From positions 22,500-86,499 of the forward strand of contig CAXGWP010000005.1 of the NCBI GenBank assembly GCA_964013575.1: 64,000 nt of DNA, given 5' to 3'. The number at the start of each line of letters is the position of its first letter. Position 1 is the stretch's first letter. The position numbers were made by a program, and so were the translations under genes. Shown here piece after piece: positions 27,918 to 36,539 of the stretch. This stretch comes from BJGV01 sp964013575. Its GTDB lineage: Bacteria > Pseudomonadota > Gammaproteobacteria > Burkholderiales > Nitrosomonadaceae. The notes beneath the pieces are model-generated. The model was not told the DNA's origin. It made no database searches and was given only the letters and a program-made list of their open reading frames with translations.

Positions 27918-28481
27918 ATGTTAGATACAAATACTAATACTCAAGAAGGCCTTGCACCTGAATTACAAACTTCTAGTTGGATCAATACTATAGAGCCGGT
28001 TACGCTAACATCATTACTGGGAAAAGTAGTTGTGCTCCATTCTTTCCAGATGCTATGCCCAGGTTGTGTGCAAGTTGGTATCCCACAAGCCCAAAAAGTA
28101 CATAATGAATTTGACCCTGAAAAAGTTGCAGTAATTGGCCTCCATACTGTTTTTGAGCATCATTCAGTTATGGGTAAAGAAGCTCTAGAGGTATTTGCTC
28201 ATGAATATCGTATTCGCTTTCCAATTGGAATTGATGGATACAGAGGCGACAATAAAGGATTACCACTAACTATGAGTGCGTACCAAATGCAAGGAACCCC
28301 AACTCTTATTTTAATTGATAAAAATGGAAGGCTGCGACTACACAAATTTGGCCATATAAGTGATCTAACACTTGGATACTCTATTGGGGCACTATTATCT
28401 GAGAAAGATATATCTACAGGTCCATCACAAACATCACCAACAAGCACTGACATTTGTGATGAGAGTGGATGTAAAATTTAA
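27918..28481 (+). CDS. Thioredoxin-fold (redoxin/TlpA-like) protein
   Basis: 187 residues with an AhpC/TSA or TlpA-type fold. The redox motif is CPGC in QMLCPGCVQVG (about 49-59), and the cis-proline loop is QGTPTLILIDKNG near 125-137. The usual TlpA signal peptide is missing, so it is probably cytoplasmic. The tail is Ser/Thr/Pro-rich and ends with two further cysteines, ICDESGCKI, which could bind a metal or form a disulfide. Substrate is unknown. AGGA lies ahead of the ATG, and an inverted repeat shared with ilvA follows. Confidence 0.85.
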   Translation: MLDTNTNTQEGLAPELQTSSWINTIEPVTLTSLLGKVVVLHSFQMLCPGCVQVGIPQAQKVHNEFDPEKVAVIGLHTVFEHHSVMGKEALEVFAHEYRIRFPIGIDGYRGDNKGLPLTMSAYQMQGTPTLILIDKNGRLRLHKFGHISDLTLGYSIGALLSEKDISTGPSQTSPTSTDICDESGCKI

Positions 28482-28488
28482 AAAACAC

Positions 28489-28518
28489 TTAGAATTAGAA
28501 CTTATATTCTAATTCTAA
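28489..28518 (-). terminator. Intrinsic terminator between convergent redoxin gene and ilvA
   Basis: A perfect 12-base inverted repeat (TTAGAATTAGAA and TTCTAATTCTAA) with a 6-base loop, overlapping the ilvA stop codon. On the minus strand it is followed by GTG and six T, so it best serves ilvA. On the plus strand no T-run follows. Confidence 0.65.
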
Positions 28519-30026
28519 CTAAGAAATATTTTATAAGCTGGATTCTTACTCTCATCCCAATAACGATAACCAAGCTGACTAAGAAATTTCTTAAATTTAG
28601 AATGACTCCCAGGTGGCACATCCATACCAACTAGTACGCGCCCATAATCGGTACCATGATTACGATAATGAAATAAACTAATATTCCAGTTATGACTCAT
28701 ACTATTTAAAAACTCCATCAACGCACCCGGACGCGAAGGAAATTCAAAACGATAGAGAATCTCATTCTTTACTCCATTAGCATGCCCCCCAACCAAATAG
28801 CGTATATGTAATTTTGCCATTTCATTATCACTAAGATCCTCAGTATCTAATCCATTCTTTTCTAGGAGCTTAATTAATTTCTCTGTCTCATTACGATTCC
28901 GAACAGATACTCCAACAAATACATGTGCTTCTTTTGGGTCATCATAACGATAATTAAACTCAGTTATACTTTTTGTTCCCAACATTGCACAAAACCTCTT
29001 AAAACTCCCAGGTTTTTCGGGAATAGTTACTGACATTACTGCTTCACGCTGCTCTCCTATCTCAGCCCTTTCAGACACATGCCTTAGCCGATCAAAATTC
29101 ATATTAGCACCAGAAGTTACAGCTACCAAAGTTTTACCTTGAATCTCTTCGCGAGCACAATATAATTTCGCCCCAGCGATTGCAAGTGCCCCGGATGGTT
29201 CCAACATTACACGTGTATCTTCAAATACATCTTTAATAGCAGCACATATAGCATCCGTATCAACTAAAATTATTTCATCTACTAATTCACGGCAAATACG
29301 GAAAGTCTCCTTCCCTACTTGTTTAATTGCTACACCATCAGCAAATACTCCTGCTTGGGGAAGCTTTACTCGACGACCTTTTTGTAAAGACAGGTACATA
29401 GCATTTGAATCAAACGGCTCAACCCCAATAATTCTTACTTCAGGATGTAAACTTTTTATATAGGAAGCAATTCCTGAAATCAGTCCACCTCCACCTATTG
29501 GTACAAATACAGCATGCAAAGGCCTAGCATACTGACGTAAGATTTCCATGCCAATGGTTCCTTGTCCAGCAATAATATCAGGATCATCATATGGAGGAAT
29601 AAAAGTTAACCTTTTCTGTGTCGCAAGCTTTATTGCTTTAGCATAAGCATCATCGAAGGAGTCTCCATGAAGAATTATATCTGCTCCATAGGCCTCAACT
29701 GCTTGTATTTTAATATGTGGTGTAGTTACTGGCATTACGATTGTAGCTTTACAATCTAATTTCTGTGCAACCAATGCTACTCCCTGTGCATGATTCCCTG
29801 CAGAAGCTGTTACAACACCTCGCTTAAGAGTTTCAGAAGGAAGTTTGCTCATTTTATTATGGGCCCCACGTAGCTTAAAGGAAAATACTTCTTGCATATC
29901 CTCTCGCTTTAAAAGCAATTGATTCTTTATACGCTTAGACAAGCCCGGGGCATGATCTAGCGGGGTTTCTATTGCCAAATCATAGACTTGGGCAGTAAGA
30001 ATTTTTTTAAGGTAATCTATTTTCAT
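28515..30026 (-). CDS. ilvA: Threonine ammonia-lyase, biosynthetic
   Basis: PLP enzyme that deaminates threonine to 2-oxobutyrate, the first committed step to isoleucine. The PLP lysine is in FSFKLRGAHNKM (about 48-59), the phosphate-binding glycine loop is PIGGGGLISG near 177, and SGANMNFDRL follows near 311. The C-terminal third (about 325-503) holds two ACT-like regulatory domains, so the 503-residue long form is expected to be inhibited by isoleucine. It is divergent from rpiA. Confidence 0.97.
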   Translation of the reverse strand: MKIDYLKKILTAQVYDLAIETPLDHAPGLSKRIKNQLLLKREDMQEVFSFKLRGAHNKMSKLPSETLKRGVVTASAGNHAQGVALVAQKLDCKATIVMPVTTPHIKIQAVEAYGADIILHGDSFDDAYAKAIKLATQKRLTFIPPYDDPDIIAGQGTIGMEILRQYARPLHAVFVPIGGGGLISGIASYIKSLHPEVRIIGVEPFDSNAMYLSLQKGRRVKLPQAGVFADGVAIKQVGKETFRICRELVDEIILVDTDAICAAIKDVFEDTRVMLEPSGALAIAGAKLYCAREEIQGKTLVAVTSGANMNFDRLRHVSERAEIGEQREAVMSVTIPEKPGSFKRFCAMLGTKSITEFNYRYDDPKEAHVFVGVSVRNRNETEKLIKLLEKNGLDTEDLSDNEMAKLHIRYLVGGHANGVKNEILYRFEFPSRPGALMEFLNSMSHNWNISLFHYRNHGTDYGRVLVGMDVPPGSHSKFKKFLSQLGYRYWDESKNPAYKIFLS

Positions 30027-30163
30027 TTGTAAAAAAATTTAGGAATTCATAAATATAGAAGAATTTTAGCATGACAAGGACCTGCTTAATATAAGAGTTA
30101 ATTGTTAAAATCTTCAGATAGAGCTATTCTAATAAGTCGGTCACATTATTTATATAGGAAACC

Positions 30164-30829
30164 ATGACTAAAACACTTAACCAACAAAAACTTGAAGTTG
30201 CTAAAGATGCTATTAAACATATCCCTATAGGTAGTATCGTAGGGGTAGGAACAGGCTCTACTGCAAATTATTTTATAGATGAACTAGCCAAGGTCAAGAA
30301 TAAAATTAGTGGGGCAGTAGCAAGTTCTGAGAATACAGCTCAAAGACTAAATAGCCACCATATTGAGGTATTAGACTTAAATGATGTAAACGATATTCCT
30401 GTTTATGTGGATGGAGCAGACGAAATCACTGAGCACTTACATATGATAAAAGGTGGAGGAGGGGCATTAACGAGAGAAAAAATTGTTGCTGCAGCAGCAA
30501 AAAAATTTATTTGTATTACTGATGAAAGTAAATTGGTAAATGTATTGGGAGAATTCCCATTACCAATAGAAGTTATACCTATGGCCCGTAGCTATGTTGC
30601 AAGAGAAATTGTGCAACTAGGAGGGAGTCCTATTCTACGAGAGAATTTTATTACTGACAATGGAAATGTAATTCTTGATATACATAACTTAAAGATTCTA
30701 AATCCAGTAGAATTAGAAATAACTCTTAACCAAATAACCGGTATTGTAACCAATGGCTTATTTGCAAAAAGTGGTGCCAATATGCTGCTACTTGGAACTA
30801 ATAATGGGGTGCGAACTATAACTATATAA
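30164..30829 (+). CDS. rpiA: Ribose-5-phosphate isomerase A
   Basis: Interconverts ribose-5-phosphate and ribulose-5-phosphate in the pentose phosphate pathway. The 221-residue protein shows the phosphate loop VGTGSTANYFIDEL (about 28-41), the catalytic segment VDGADEI near 84-90, and KGGGGALTREKIVA near 98-111. The ATG follows TATAGGAAACC. No deviation from the family. It is separated from phoU by 67 bases with a weak AT stem-loop only. Confidence 0.97.
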   Translation: MTKTLNQQKLEVAKDAIKHIPIGSIVGVGTGSTANYFIDELAKVKNKISGAVASSENTAQRLNSHHIEVLDLNDVNDIPVYVDGADEITEHLHMIKGGGGALTREKIVAAAAKKFICITDESKLVNVLGEFPLPIEVIPMARSYVAREIVQLGGSPILRENFITDNGNVILDIHNLKILNPVELEITLNQITGIVTNGLFAKSGANMLLLGTNNGVRTITI

Positions 30830-30896
30830 TAAGAACCATAATAAATTATTATAACGAACTAGAATATTATTTTTCTTTAAAATCTATAGGTGTCGA

Positions 30897-31607
30897 ATGG
30901 GAAGCAGAGAACATATATCTAAACAATTTGATGCAGACCTTCAATCGGTACGAATGAGTGTACTAAAAATGGGTGGTATTGTTGAAGAACAGATTGAACA
31001 TGCAGTTAGGGCACTTACTACAGCAGATCAAGATTTGATGGAGCAAGTTATAGCAGATGACTATCGTGTCAATGAAATGGAGGTATCAATTGATGAAATT
31101 TGTAGCCAGATCATTGCGCGTCGACAGCCAGCTGCTGGTGATTTACGGATGATTATAATGGTAATAAAAATTATTACAGATCTTGAGCGTATGGGAGATG
31201 AAGCCGCAAAAATTGCACGCATGGCACAATTAATCTATTCTGATGACCGTATACACAAACCTCGCTTCCATGAAATTAGACATGTTGCCAGTATTGCAAT
31301 GGAAATGCTAAGAAAATCTTTAGATGCCTTTGCCAGACTTGACGTAACAGAAGCAGCTCATGTAGCTCGCCAGGATGAATTAGTAGATGAAGAATTCCGC
31401 TCTATTATTCGCCAACTTGTTACATTTATGATGGAAGACCCACGTAATATTTCTTCTTCTATAGAAATTTTATTTGCTGCAAAGGCCATTGAGCGTATTG
31501 GAGATCATGCAAAAAATATGTCTGAATATGTAATTTTCCTAGTGAAAGGAAAAGATGTGCGGCATGTAGGAATCAAGGAAATTGAGCGTGTAGCTCGAAA
31601 ACAATGA
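30897..31607 (+). CDS. phoU: Phosphate-specific transport regulator PhoU
   Basis: Regulator that links the Pst phosphate transporter with the PhoR/PhoB system. The 236 residues form two three-helix PhoU repeats (about 15-105 and 117-210), each with the acidic metal-binding pattern; DLERMGDEAAKIA near 98 and AIERIGDHAKNMSEY near 200 are the diagnostic E/D-x-x-x-D segments. The pst and phoBR genes are not in this window. The stop overlaps the fumC start by 4 bases (ATGA), an unusual coupling for this gene. Confidence 0.96.
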   Translation: MGSREHISKQFDADLQSVRMSVLKMGGIVEEQIEHAVRALTTADQDLMEQVIADDYRVNEMEVSIDEICSQIIARRQPAAGDLRMIIMVIKIITDLERMGDEAAKIARMAQLIYSDDRIHKPRFHEIRHVASIAMEMLRKSLDAFARLDVTEAAHVARQDELVDEEFRSIIRQLVTFMMEDPRNISSSIEILFAAKAIERIGDHAKNMSEYVIFLVKGKDVRHVGIKEIERVARKQ

Positions 31608-32983
31608 ATTACAGAGAAGAAAAAGACACTATGGGAATAATAAAAGTACCTGATAATGTCCTATGGGGTGCACAAACACAACGATCTCTACAAAATTTCA
31701 AAATATCAAATGAAAAGATCCCAAATGAATTAATAAACGCACTTGCCCTAGTAAAGCGTGTTGCTGCTAAAGTAAATAATGACTTGGGCCTACTCAGCTC
31801 AAATAAAGCTTCTGCTATTATCCAAGCTGCTGATGAAGTGATTCAGGGAAACCATAACAATGAATTTCCATTAGTAGTTTGGCAGACTGGATCTGGCACA
31901 CAAACAAATATGAATATGAATGAAGTACTAGCTAACCGCGCATCTGAGTTACTTGGCTGTGAACCTGGTACAAATCGAAAAATTCATCCAAATGATGAAG
32001 TAAATAAAGGACAATCATCTAATGATGTGTTCCCAACTGCAATGCACATTGCAGCACTACAGGCTATTGAGTATAAATTAAAACCTGCTATTTTTACAAT
32101 ACGCGAAACTCTCAATAATAAATCAGAAGAATTCTCAAATATAATAAAAATTGGGCGTACGCATCTGCAGGATGCCACGCCACTAACTTTAGGGCAGGAG
32201 TTTTCAGGCTATGTATCACAAATTGATCACATCTCTAATCATTTAGAATCATCTTTACCACACTTATGTGAGTTAGCACTAGGTGGCACAGCTGTAGGTA
32301 CTGGATTAAATACTCATCCTGAATTTTCTAAAAAAACTACAGAAGAATTAATAAAAAAGACAAACCTTCCATTCATCACATCACCCAACAAATTTGAAGC
32401 ACTAGCATCAAATGACGCACTAGTTAATGTACATGGAACACTTAAAACTCTTGCTGTCTCTTTAATAAAAATTGCTAATGATATCCGCTGGCTTTCCTCT
32501 GGCCCCCGATGTGGTATTGGTGAGCTAAGAATCCCTGAGAATGAACCAGGTAGCTCTATTATGCCAGGAAAAATTAATCCTACTCAATCAGAAGCATTAA
32601 TCATGTTATGTTGTCAGGTTATAGGTAATGATGTTGCTATTAATATGGGTGGAGCAATGGGAAATTTTGAACTTAATGTAATGAAGCCACTTATAATTAA
32701 TAATTTTCTACAAAGTGTTCGCCTACTATCGGATGGAATAAATAGCTTCAACAAAAACTGTGCTATGGGAATAGAAGCTAATGTTGCCCATATTAATAAA
32801 TTAATGAATAATTCTCTTATGTTAGTAACAGCACTGAGCCCACATATTGGCTATGACAAAGCAGCTGAAATTTCTAAAAAAGCATACAATGAAGGTATCA
32901 CTTTAAAAGAAGCATCAATTGTATTGGGCTATACAACTTCCGAACAATTTGATACATGGGTGCAGCCAAAAGATATGGTATGA
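31604..32983 (+). CDS. fumC: Fumarate hydratase, class II
   Basis: Iron-free fumarase of the citric acid cycle. 459 residues, usual length. Motifs are WGAQTQRSLQNF near 22, GSGTQTNMNMNEV near 99-111, KIGRTHLQDATP near 184-195, and the superfamily signature GSSIMPGKINPTQSEA near 318-333. NDVFPTAMHIAA is also present. The start ATG overlaps the phoU stop; the N-terminus NYREEKDTMG matches the usual fumarase start, which supports it. No fumA/fumB-type gene is in the window. Confidence 0.97.
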   Translation: MNYREEKDTMGIIKVPDNVLWGAQTQRSLQNFKISNEKIPNELINALALVKRVAAKVNNDLGLLSSNKASAIIQAADEVIQGNHNNEFPLVVWQTGSGTQTNMNMNEVLANRASELLGCEPGTNRKIHPNDEVNKGQSSNDVFPTAMHIAALQAIEYKLKPAIFTIRETLNNKSEEFSNIIKIGRTHLQDATPLTLGQEFSGYVSQIDHISNHLESSLPHLCELALGGTAVGTGLNTHPEFSKKTTEELIKKTNLPFITSPNKFEALASNDALVNVHGTLKTLAVSLIKIANDIRWLSSGPRCGIGELRIPENEPGSSIMPGKINPTQSEALIMLCCQVIGNDVAINMGGAMGNFELNVMKPLIINNFLQSVRLLSDGINSFNKNCAMGIEANVAHINKLMNNSLMLVTALSPHIGYDKAAEISKKAYNEGITLKEASIVLGYTTSEQFDTWVQPKDMV

Positions 32984-33345
32984 AATTAGTAAAACAGAAC
33001 TACAGTATAATCTTTATCTAAAGTTTATCTTATATTATTACCTAACTAGGTCAGGCCTAAGGTTTAGCTAATAATGCCTCAAGAAAAATATCTTACAATT
33101 ACTAACAAGATTACATATAACTTTAACCGCAAAGTAATTTTTCTCTGAACTAATAAATTTACTTAGTAATAGTATGTATTCGAATCCTTCCCAAGTACTT
33201 AATACTGACCTATAAAAAGACTCAATCCAGAATAATTATCTAAACCTAAAAAATATACTATATTTACAAGACTCATTTTAGCTTTATACATATACTGATT
33301 CTGGTATATTTTATAATTTTATATGCTAAAAAACTGAGGGCAAGA
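32984..33345. other. Intergenic region after fumC
   Basis: 362 AT-rich bases with no open frame that looks real, no tRNA and no clear terminator. A short GC-containing patch at about 33042-33070 (around CTAGGTCAGGCCTAAGG) contains the palindrome AGGCCT. I see no 6S RNA-like structure. A promoter for the small gene at 33346 is expected here. Confidence 0.5.
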
Positions 33346-33591
33346 ATGGGTAATAATCTATATAAAAAAAGGATTGCTATATTAGAAACTAAAATCGAAA
33401 TATTTGTTAGTGAACGTCATGAGCTGCTGAAGACAATAGGTGCAGCAGCTGTACTCATTGCTAACCTAGATAGCAGCAAATTATCAGAAGAAACCTGTAA
33501 AGCAGCTGAGATACTATCTAATAGCCTAGATAATATACGAGAAGGAAGCTTACAGGAAGCACTAAATGAAATAAAACCAGAACTAATATGA
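33346..33591 (+). CDS. Small coiled-coil protein of unknown function
   Basis: 81 residues; I do not recognise the family. GAGGG lies six bases before the ATG, a good ribosome site, and codon choice matches neighbours, so it is probably real. Residues 8-38 (from KRIAILETKIEIF) look like an amphipathic helix with heptad hydrophobics; residues 40-66 are a second helix with small residues. There is no signal peptide. Small coiled-coil proteins of the ZapA/ZapB type resemble this in size, but no ZapA motif is seen, so that remains a guess. Confidence 0.6.
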   Translation: MGNNLYKKRIAILETKIEIFVSERHELLKTIGAAAVLIANLDSSKLSEETCKAAEILSNSLDNIREGSLQEALNEIKPELI

Positions 33592-33629
33592 GACTAAGAA
33601 GCTAAAATTTCATTTATTATAGTGAAATT

Positions 33630-33643
33630 ACCATTTAAATGGT
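33630..33643. repeat. 14-base palindrome upstream of terC
   Basis: ACCATTTAAATGGT is a perfect palindrome 67 bases before the terC start. It could be an operator half-site pair, or chance in AT-rich sequence. A second weak inverted repeat (AATTTCA and TGAAATT) lies just before it and may end the small upstream gene. Confidence 0.35.
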
Positions 33644-33709
33644 TACTATGATATTAAAGACTAATAAAATTTATACTAAAACAAAATTTGAATTATTTGA
33701 GACTGATTA

Positions 33710-34432
33710 ATGGACATCAATAGCCCACAGTTCTGGGTCGCAGTACTACAAATTATTGCTATTGATATAATACTTGGTGGCGATAATGCAATTGTAATAG
33801 CACTTGCTTGCCGAAGACTACCTAAAAACCAGCGTAACCGTGGTATTTTCTGGGGAGTATTTGGTGCTATAGCTCTACGAGTACTACTTATTTCATTTGC
33901 ATTAACTTTATTAACAATTCCTTTTCTAAAAATTATCGGTTCTATATTATTAATTTGGATTGGAATCAAATTACTTCAACCAAACACAGAAAATAAGGAA
34001 CCTAAAATAGGTGCTAGTGCAACATTATTAGGGGCAATAAAAACAATAATTATTGCTGATGTTGTTATGAGCCTAGACAATGTAATTGCAATTGCTGGAG
34101 CAGCTAAAAATAGTGTCGGTTTAGTAATATTTGGCCTAATAATAAGTGTACCTATCATAGTATGGGGAAGTAAACTAATAATGAAACTAATGGATCGTTT
34201 CCCAGTTTTCATCATTATTGGTGCAGGACTACTTGGTTGGATAGCAGGTGATATGTTCACGACTGATTCAATTATCAGTGAATGGGTAAATAATAATGCA
34301 TCCTTCTTACAATGGCTATCCCCAGTTCTAGGGGTTTCTATAATAGTACTAACCGGGAAATTCCTAGCATTTAAATCTCTAAAAAATAAAACATCTATAT
34401 CTGATCTTATAAAAGATATAGAGAAACCTTAA
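33710..34432 (+). CDS. TerC/Alx family membrane protein (YjbE-like)
   Basis: 240 residues with about seven membrane helices. Two inverted-repeat halves carry the family's acidic motifs: DIILGGDNAIVIALACR (about 19-35) and DVVMSLDNVIAIAGAAK (about 122-138). TerC proteins are linked to tellurite resistance and, for Alx/MntP-like members, to manganese efflux and metal loading of secreted proteins. The substrate is inferred from the family only. There is no sign of the yybP-ykoY manganese riboswitch upstream, and no other ter genes are near. Confidence 0.9.
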   Translation: MDINSPQFWVAVLQIIAIDIILGGDNAIVIALACRRLPKNQRNRGIFWGVFGAIALRVLLISFALTLLTIPFLKIIGSILLIWIGIKLLQPNTENKEPKIGASATLLGAIKTIIIADVVMSLDNVIAIAGAAKNSVGLVIFGLIISVPIIVWGSKLIMKLMDRFPVFIIIGAGLLGWIAGDMFTTDSIISEWVNNNASFLQWLSPVLGVSIIVLTGKFLAFKSLKNKTSISDLIKDIEKP

Positions 34433-34514
34433 CGTATTAAGAAAACTATTATTCTAGCTGAAGACATAAATAAAATTTTTAATAAGTGAATGCAGTAAGA
34501 TTTAAAGCAAATAT

Positions 34515-36017
34515 TTATTCTTCAGAAAGTAACAACTGGTGCCTAAGTTCTTTAAGAAGAGCTTCAGCACTAGATATCTCGTAGAAATCTCCATCTTCGC
34601 TCTTTAATGCAATTTCTAATTGATTTATTGCTCTTGGAAGATCCCCCTTACGAATATAAAATTCTGCTAGTGCACGATGTAATAACATGCTATTCCCATC
34701 TGCTTCATAAGCTTGTGCCTGTAATTGATATAGACTTGTATCATTAGGTGTGAACCGCAACTGCTGATTTATAAATTTAAGAGCACCTTTTTGATTCCCA
34801 TCATATAATAAGGCTGTAGCATAATCATAAATTAACGCTCTATGTTGTGGATATATCTTTAACGCTTCCCTGTAAATACGTAAGCCTTCAGAATAACGCC
34901 CTATAGAGAATTTAACACGAGCAGCAAGTGTCTCAATCATTGCACTAGAATGTAATATTTTACGCTTAACCTGAATCTCATCTCCCAGTAAATGATTTTC
35001 TTGTAATTTAATCATTGTGTCATAATGATCAGAGCCATAAAGCACAGTCAATTCCTCATTTGCTTGTAGGTTATTTCCTTCGCGCATCAATGCACATATC
35101 AGCCCATAGCGTTCAACAGTCTCATTACTATAACGCTTCTCTTGCAAATTAGACTCAAAATACTTTACTGCTTCTGAAGGTTCTCCCTCAGATGCCTGTA
35201 ACTTAGCACGAACCAATTGAAAATCAATGCTGTCAGCAACCTGTTTATATGGTAAACCTTGTATTCGGTTTTCGATATCTGCTATACGTTCATAACTAAG
35301 TGGATGAGTACGTAAATAAGAAGGAGCATTACTTTGAAATCTGCTAGCTTTCTGTAAACGCGCAAAAAAAGCTGACATACCAGCTGGATCAAAACCAGCC
35401 CTCATTAACACAGATAAACCAATTCGATCAGCTTCTTTCTCATTTGCACGAGTAAAATTTAATTGTGACTGAGCCGCAATGGCTTGAGAAGTTGCCATAA
35501 CTGCAGTCCCTGCTTGTGGGCTTGCCCGTGATGCCATAATTGCAAGCGCTATAGATGCTAATGTTGTTAGCACACTATATTTTTGACCAGATATCATACG
35601 AGAAAGGTGTTTCTGTGTAACATGTGAAATTTCATGAGCCATCACACCAGCTAATTCTGATTCACTTTGTGCAGCTAAAATGAGCCCACTATTGAATCCC
35701 ATAAAACCACCTGGCAAAGCAAAAGCATTTATTGATGGATCACGAATAGCAAAAAACTCAAATTCTTGATCTGGATGAGCTTCATCAGAGGAAGAAATTA
35801 ACTTATAACCTAGATTGGTAAGGTATCCAGCTATTTCAGCGTCATCAATATACCTACTATCAGAACGAATTTGTGACATTATTTCTAAACCAATTTGACG
35901 CTCTTCATATGGAGAAATAGTAGTTTGAGATACATCACCTAAATCAGGCAACTCATTAGCTAGGATATTCTTAGTACACAAAAATAATAGGAATGTAATA
36001 ATAAAATTTATTTTCAT
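34515..36017 (-). CDS. M48 family periplasmic metalloprotease with TPR repeats (BepA-like)
   Basis: Resembles BepA, the outer-membrane quality-control protease that helps LptD and BAM assembly. A signal peptide covers about residues 1-20. The zinc site is HEISH (His 128, Glu 129, His 132) with the third ligand in NEKEADRIG near 195-205. From about 270 to 500 there are tetratricopeptide repeats, for example in IYPQHRALIYDYATAL and QLQAQAYEAD. 500 residues matches BepA (about 487). It is monocistronic and converges on terC. Confidence 0.9.
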   Translation of the reverse strand: MKINFIITFLLFLCTKNILANELPDLGDVSQTTISPYEERQIGLEIMSQIRSDSRYIDDAEIAGYLTNLGYKLISSSDEAHPDQEFEFFAIRDPSINAFALPGGFMGFNSGLILAAQSESELAGVMAHEISHVTQKHLSRMISGQKYSVLTTLASIALAIMASRASPQAGTAVMATSQAIAAQSQLNFTRANEKEADRIGLSVLMRAGFDPAGMSAFFARLQKASRFQSNAPSYLRTHPLSYERIADIENRIQGLPYKQVADSIDFQLVRAKLQASEGEPSEAVKYFESNLQEKRYSNETVERYGLICALMREGNNLQANEELTVLYGSDHYDTMIKLQENHLLGDEIQVKRKILHSSAMIETLAARVKFSIGRYSEGLRIYREALKIYPQHRALIYDYATALLYDGNQKGALKFINQQLRFTPNDTSLYQLQAQAYEADGNSMLLHRALAEFYIRKGDLPRAINQLEIALKSEDGDFYEISSAEALLKELRHQLLLSEE

Positions 36018-36145
36018 TCTAATTTATGAGGTCTTTACATGAGTTTATAATGTAAGATGAACAGCTAGATATAATAGTTTGAAGAAATACTACTAAAAAC
36101 TAATAATAAATGTATTAATATCTATATTTTATATTTAAATCTAAA

Positions 36146-36484
36146 TTAAATTGCGGCCTCATCTAATTCTCCTGTCCGAATTCTTATTACTTGCTCTACA
36201 GGTGTAACAAATATCTTACCGTCACCAATTTTACCAGTACGAGCAGCCCTAACAATGACATCTATAGTACTTTCGACAAGTTCCTCTACTACCACAATCT
36301 CTATTTTTATCTTAGGCAAAAAATCAACCACATATTCAGCCCCTCGATAAAGCTCTGTATGCCCTTTTTGTCTACCAAATCCTTTAATTTCCGTAATAGT
36401 CACACCAGTCACTCCAATTTCATTTAGTGCCTCACGAACCTCATCAAGCTTAAAAGGCTTAATTATGGCTTCAATTTTTCTCAT
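36146..36484 (-). CDS. glnB: Nitrogen regulatory protein PII
   Basis: Trimeric sensor of 2-oxoglutarate and ATP/ADP, modified by GlnD, controlling NtrB and glutamine synthetase adenylylation. 112 residues. The T-loop is YRGAEYVVDFLPK, with the uridylylated tyrosine at position 51; the C-terminal ATP-binding segment is RAARTGKIGDGKIF near 79-93. The ending GELDEAAI is GlnB-like. It is 55 bases downstream of nadE on the same strand, so they may be cotranscribed. PII proteins are reported to control glutamine-dependent NadE in some proteobacteria, which gives the pairing meaning. Confidence 0.97.
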   Translation of the reverse strand: MRKIEAIIKPFKLDEVREALNEIGVTGVTITEIKGFGRQKGHTELYRGAEYVVDFLPKIKIEIVVVEELVESTIDVIVRAARTGKIGDGKIFVTPVEQVIRIRTGELDEAAI

Positions 36485-36539
36485 GTTACATTCCCTTTAT
36501 TTGATAATCTTAGGCTAAAAATTTACACAAAAATTAATT

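Noticed and set aside
33179..33187. TTCGAATCC resembling a tRNA T-loop
   Set aside because: The flanking bases do not form a T-stem, and no acceptor or anticodon arms can be drawn around it.
33592..33709. yybP-ykoY manganese riboswitch before terC
   Set aside because: The leader is short and AT-rich and lacks the G-rich conserved core of that riboswitch.
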